13,654 nt of DNA from Ichthyophonus hoferi (Eukaryota; Opisthokonta; Ichthyosporea; Ichthyophonida; Ichthyophonidae), in the NCBI GenBank assembly GCA_002751075.1, contig NAOQ01000075.1, positions 106,107 to 119,760 of the forward strand. The letters run 5' to 3'. Both the position numbers and the translations under genes were made by a program. The notes under the pieces were generated by a model. It worked only from the letters and a program-made list of their open reading frames with translations, searched no databases and had not been told where the DNA came from. Shown one piece after another: positions 13,267 through 13,654 of this stretch. Every line of letters starts with the position of its first letter. Within the stretch, counting starts at the first letter, position 1.

Positions 13267-13530
13267 ATTATACCATTATACCATTATACCATTACTATTA
13301 TACCATTATATTATTATATCATTATACTATTATACTGTTACACTCTTATACTACTATATTATTATGCTATTATACTGCTATATTATCATCCTATTTTGCT
13401 GTTATACTGTTATACTATTATGGTATTTTACTACTATACTATTATACTATTTTACTACTATACTATTATACTATTTTAGTATTATACCATACTATTTTAC
13501 TATTATCATATTATAGCATTATACTATTAT
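13267..13530 (+). repeat. Octamer repeat, consensus ATTATACT (rotated: ATACTATT), about 33 units
   Basis: Units such as ATTATACC, ATTATACT, ATTTTACT and ACTATACT follow one another with very few indels. Around 13430-13490 three octamers recur as a 24-bp higher-order unit (ATTTTACT, ACTATACT, ATTATACT). The open frame at 13244-13516 is a translation of this array. Confidence 0.9.
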
Positions 13531-13544
13531 CTTGCATAACCCTG

Positions 13545-13614
13545 TCATGTCTCCTTCTTCCTCGCCCTCTCTGTCTCTCTCTCGCTCTCCCTCTACCTCT
13601 ACCTCTACCTCTAC

Positions 13615-13654
<40 letters not shown>
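13545..13654 (+). repeat. Pyrimidine tract: CT repeats with CTCTAC hexamers
   Basis: About 100 bp almost free of purines on the plus strand: CT repeats interrupted by G, four CTCTAC hexamers at about 13590-13616, then pure CT to the window end. Confidence 0.93.

Larger units (their letters stand above)
13085..13654 (+). other. RAD51D intron 4, running off the window
   Basis: At least 570 bp with no exon visible. It holds TATA/GTAT-rich sequence, a large octamer array and a terminal pyrimidine tract. The next RAD51D block should lie beyond the window. Confidence 0.85.

Noticed and set aside
13244-13516. 90-codon Tyr/Ile/Leu-rich plus-strand frame
   Set aside because: It is a translation of the octamer array, whose 8-bp period gives an eight-residue repeat; there is no coding signature.
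1-13654. Transposons, virus-like elements, tRNA or rRNA genes, CRISPR arrays
   Set aside because: No reverse transcriptase, transposase, integrase or capsid-like frame, no long terminal repeats, and no tRNA box pattern or regularly spaced direct repeats with unique spacers were seen.

Overview
The window is nuclear DNA of an AT-rich eukaryote with spliceosomal introns. It carries two protein-coding genes in head-to-tail order on the plus strand. No bacterial, phage, CRISPR, RNA-gene or transposon signature was recognised. Both proteins align over their visible length with animal proteins (human ZnT6/SLC30A6 and RAD51D, compared from memory), so an invertebrate animal or a close unicellular relative is plausible. 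The species cannot be named from the sequence.

Layout: 1-2870 is AT-rich upstream DNA with no supported gene. A likely non-coding 5' exon ends at a strong donor at 2946. Coding exons of a ZnT6-like cation diffusion facilitator run from 3367 to 8571 (nine coding exons, 435 codons in the preferred model, complete). A 3' UTR follows with a candidate AATAAA at 8889. An intergenic stretch with pentamer repeats runs to 10791. RAD51D begins at ATG 10792; four coding exons are visible, ending just after the Walker A motif at 13084, and the rest of the gene lies beyond the window.

Exons are of normal complexity, while introns and spacers are full of short tandem repeats: a 15-bp minisatellite of about 520 bp, an octamer family present in introns of both genes, pentamer families, ATGT/ACAT tracts, an ATT tract and long sense-strand pyrimidine tracts. 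Nearly all long open frames outside the listed exons are translations of these repeats.

Functionally the two genes are unrelated. The first is a secretory-pathway zinc transporter subunit whose intramembrane metal site is degenerate, as in ZnT6, the non-transporting partner of ZnT5. The second is a RAD51 paralogue of homologous recombination. The most unusual gene-level signal is a GC-AG intron in RAD51D; the most unusual sequence-level signal is the repeat system shared between the introns of both genes.
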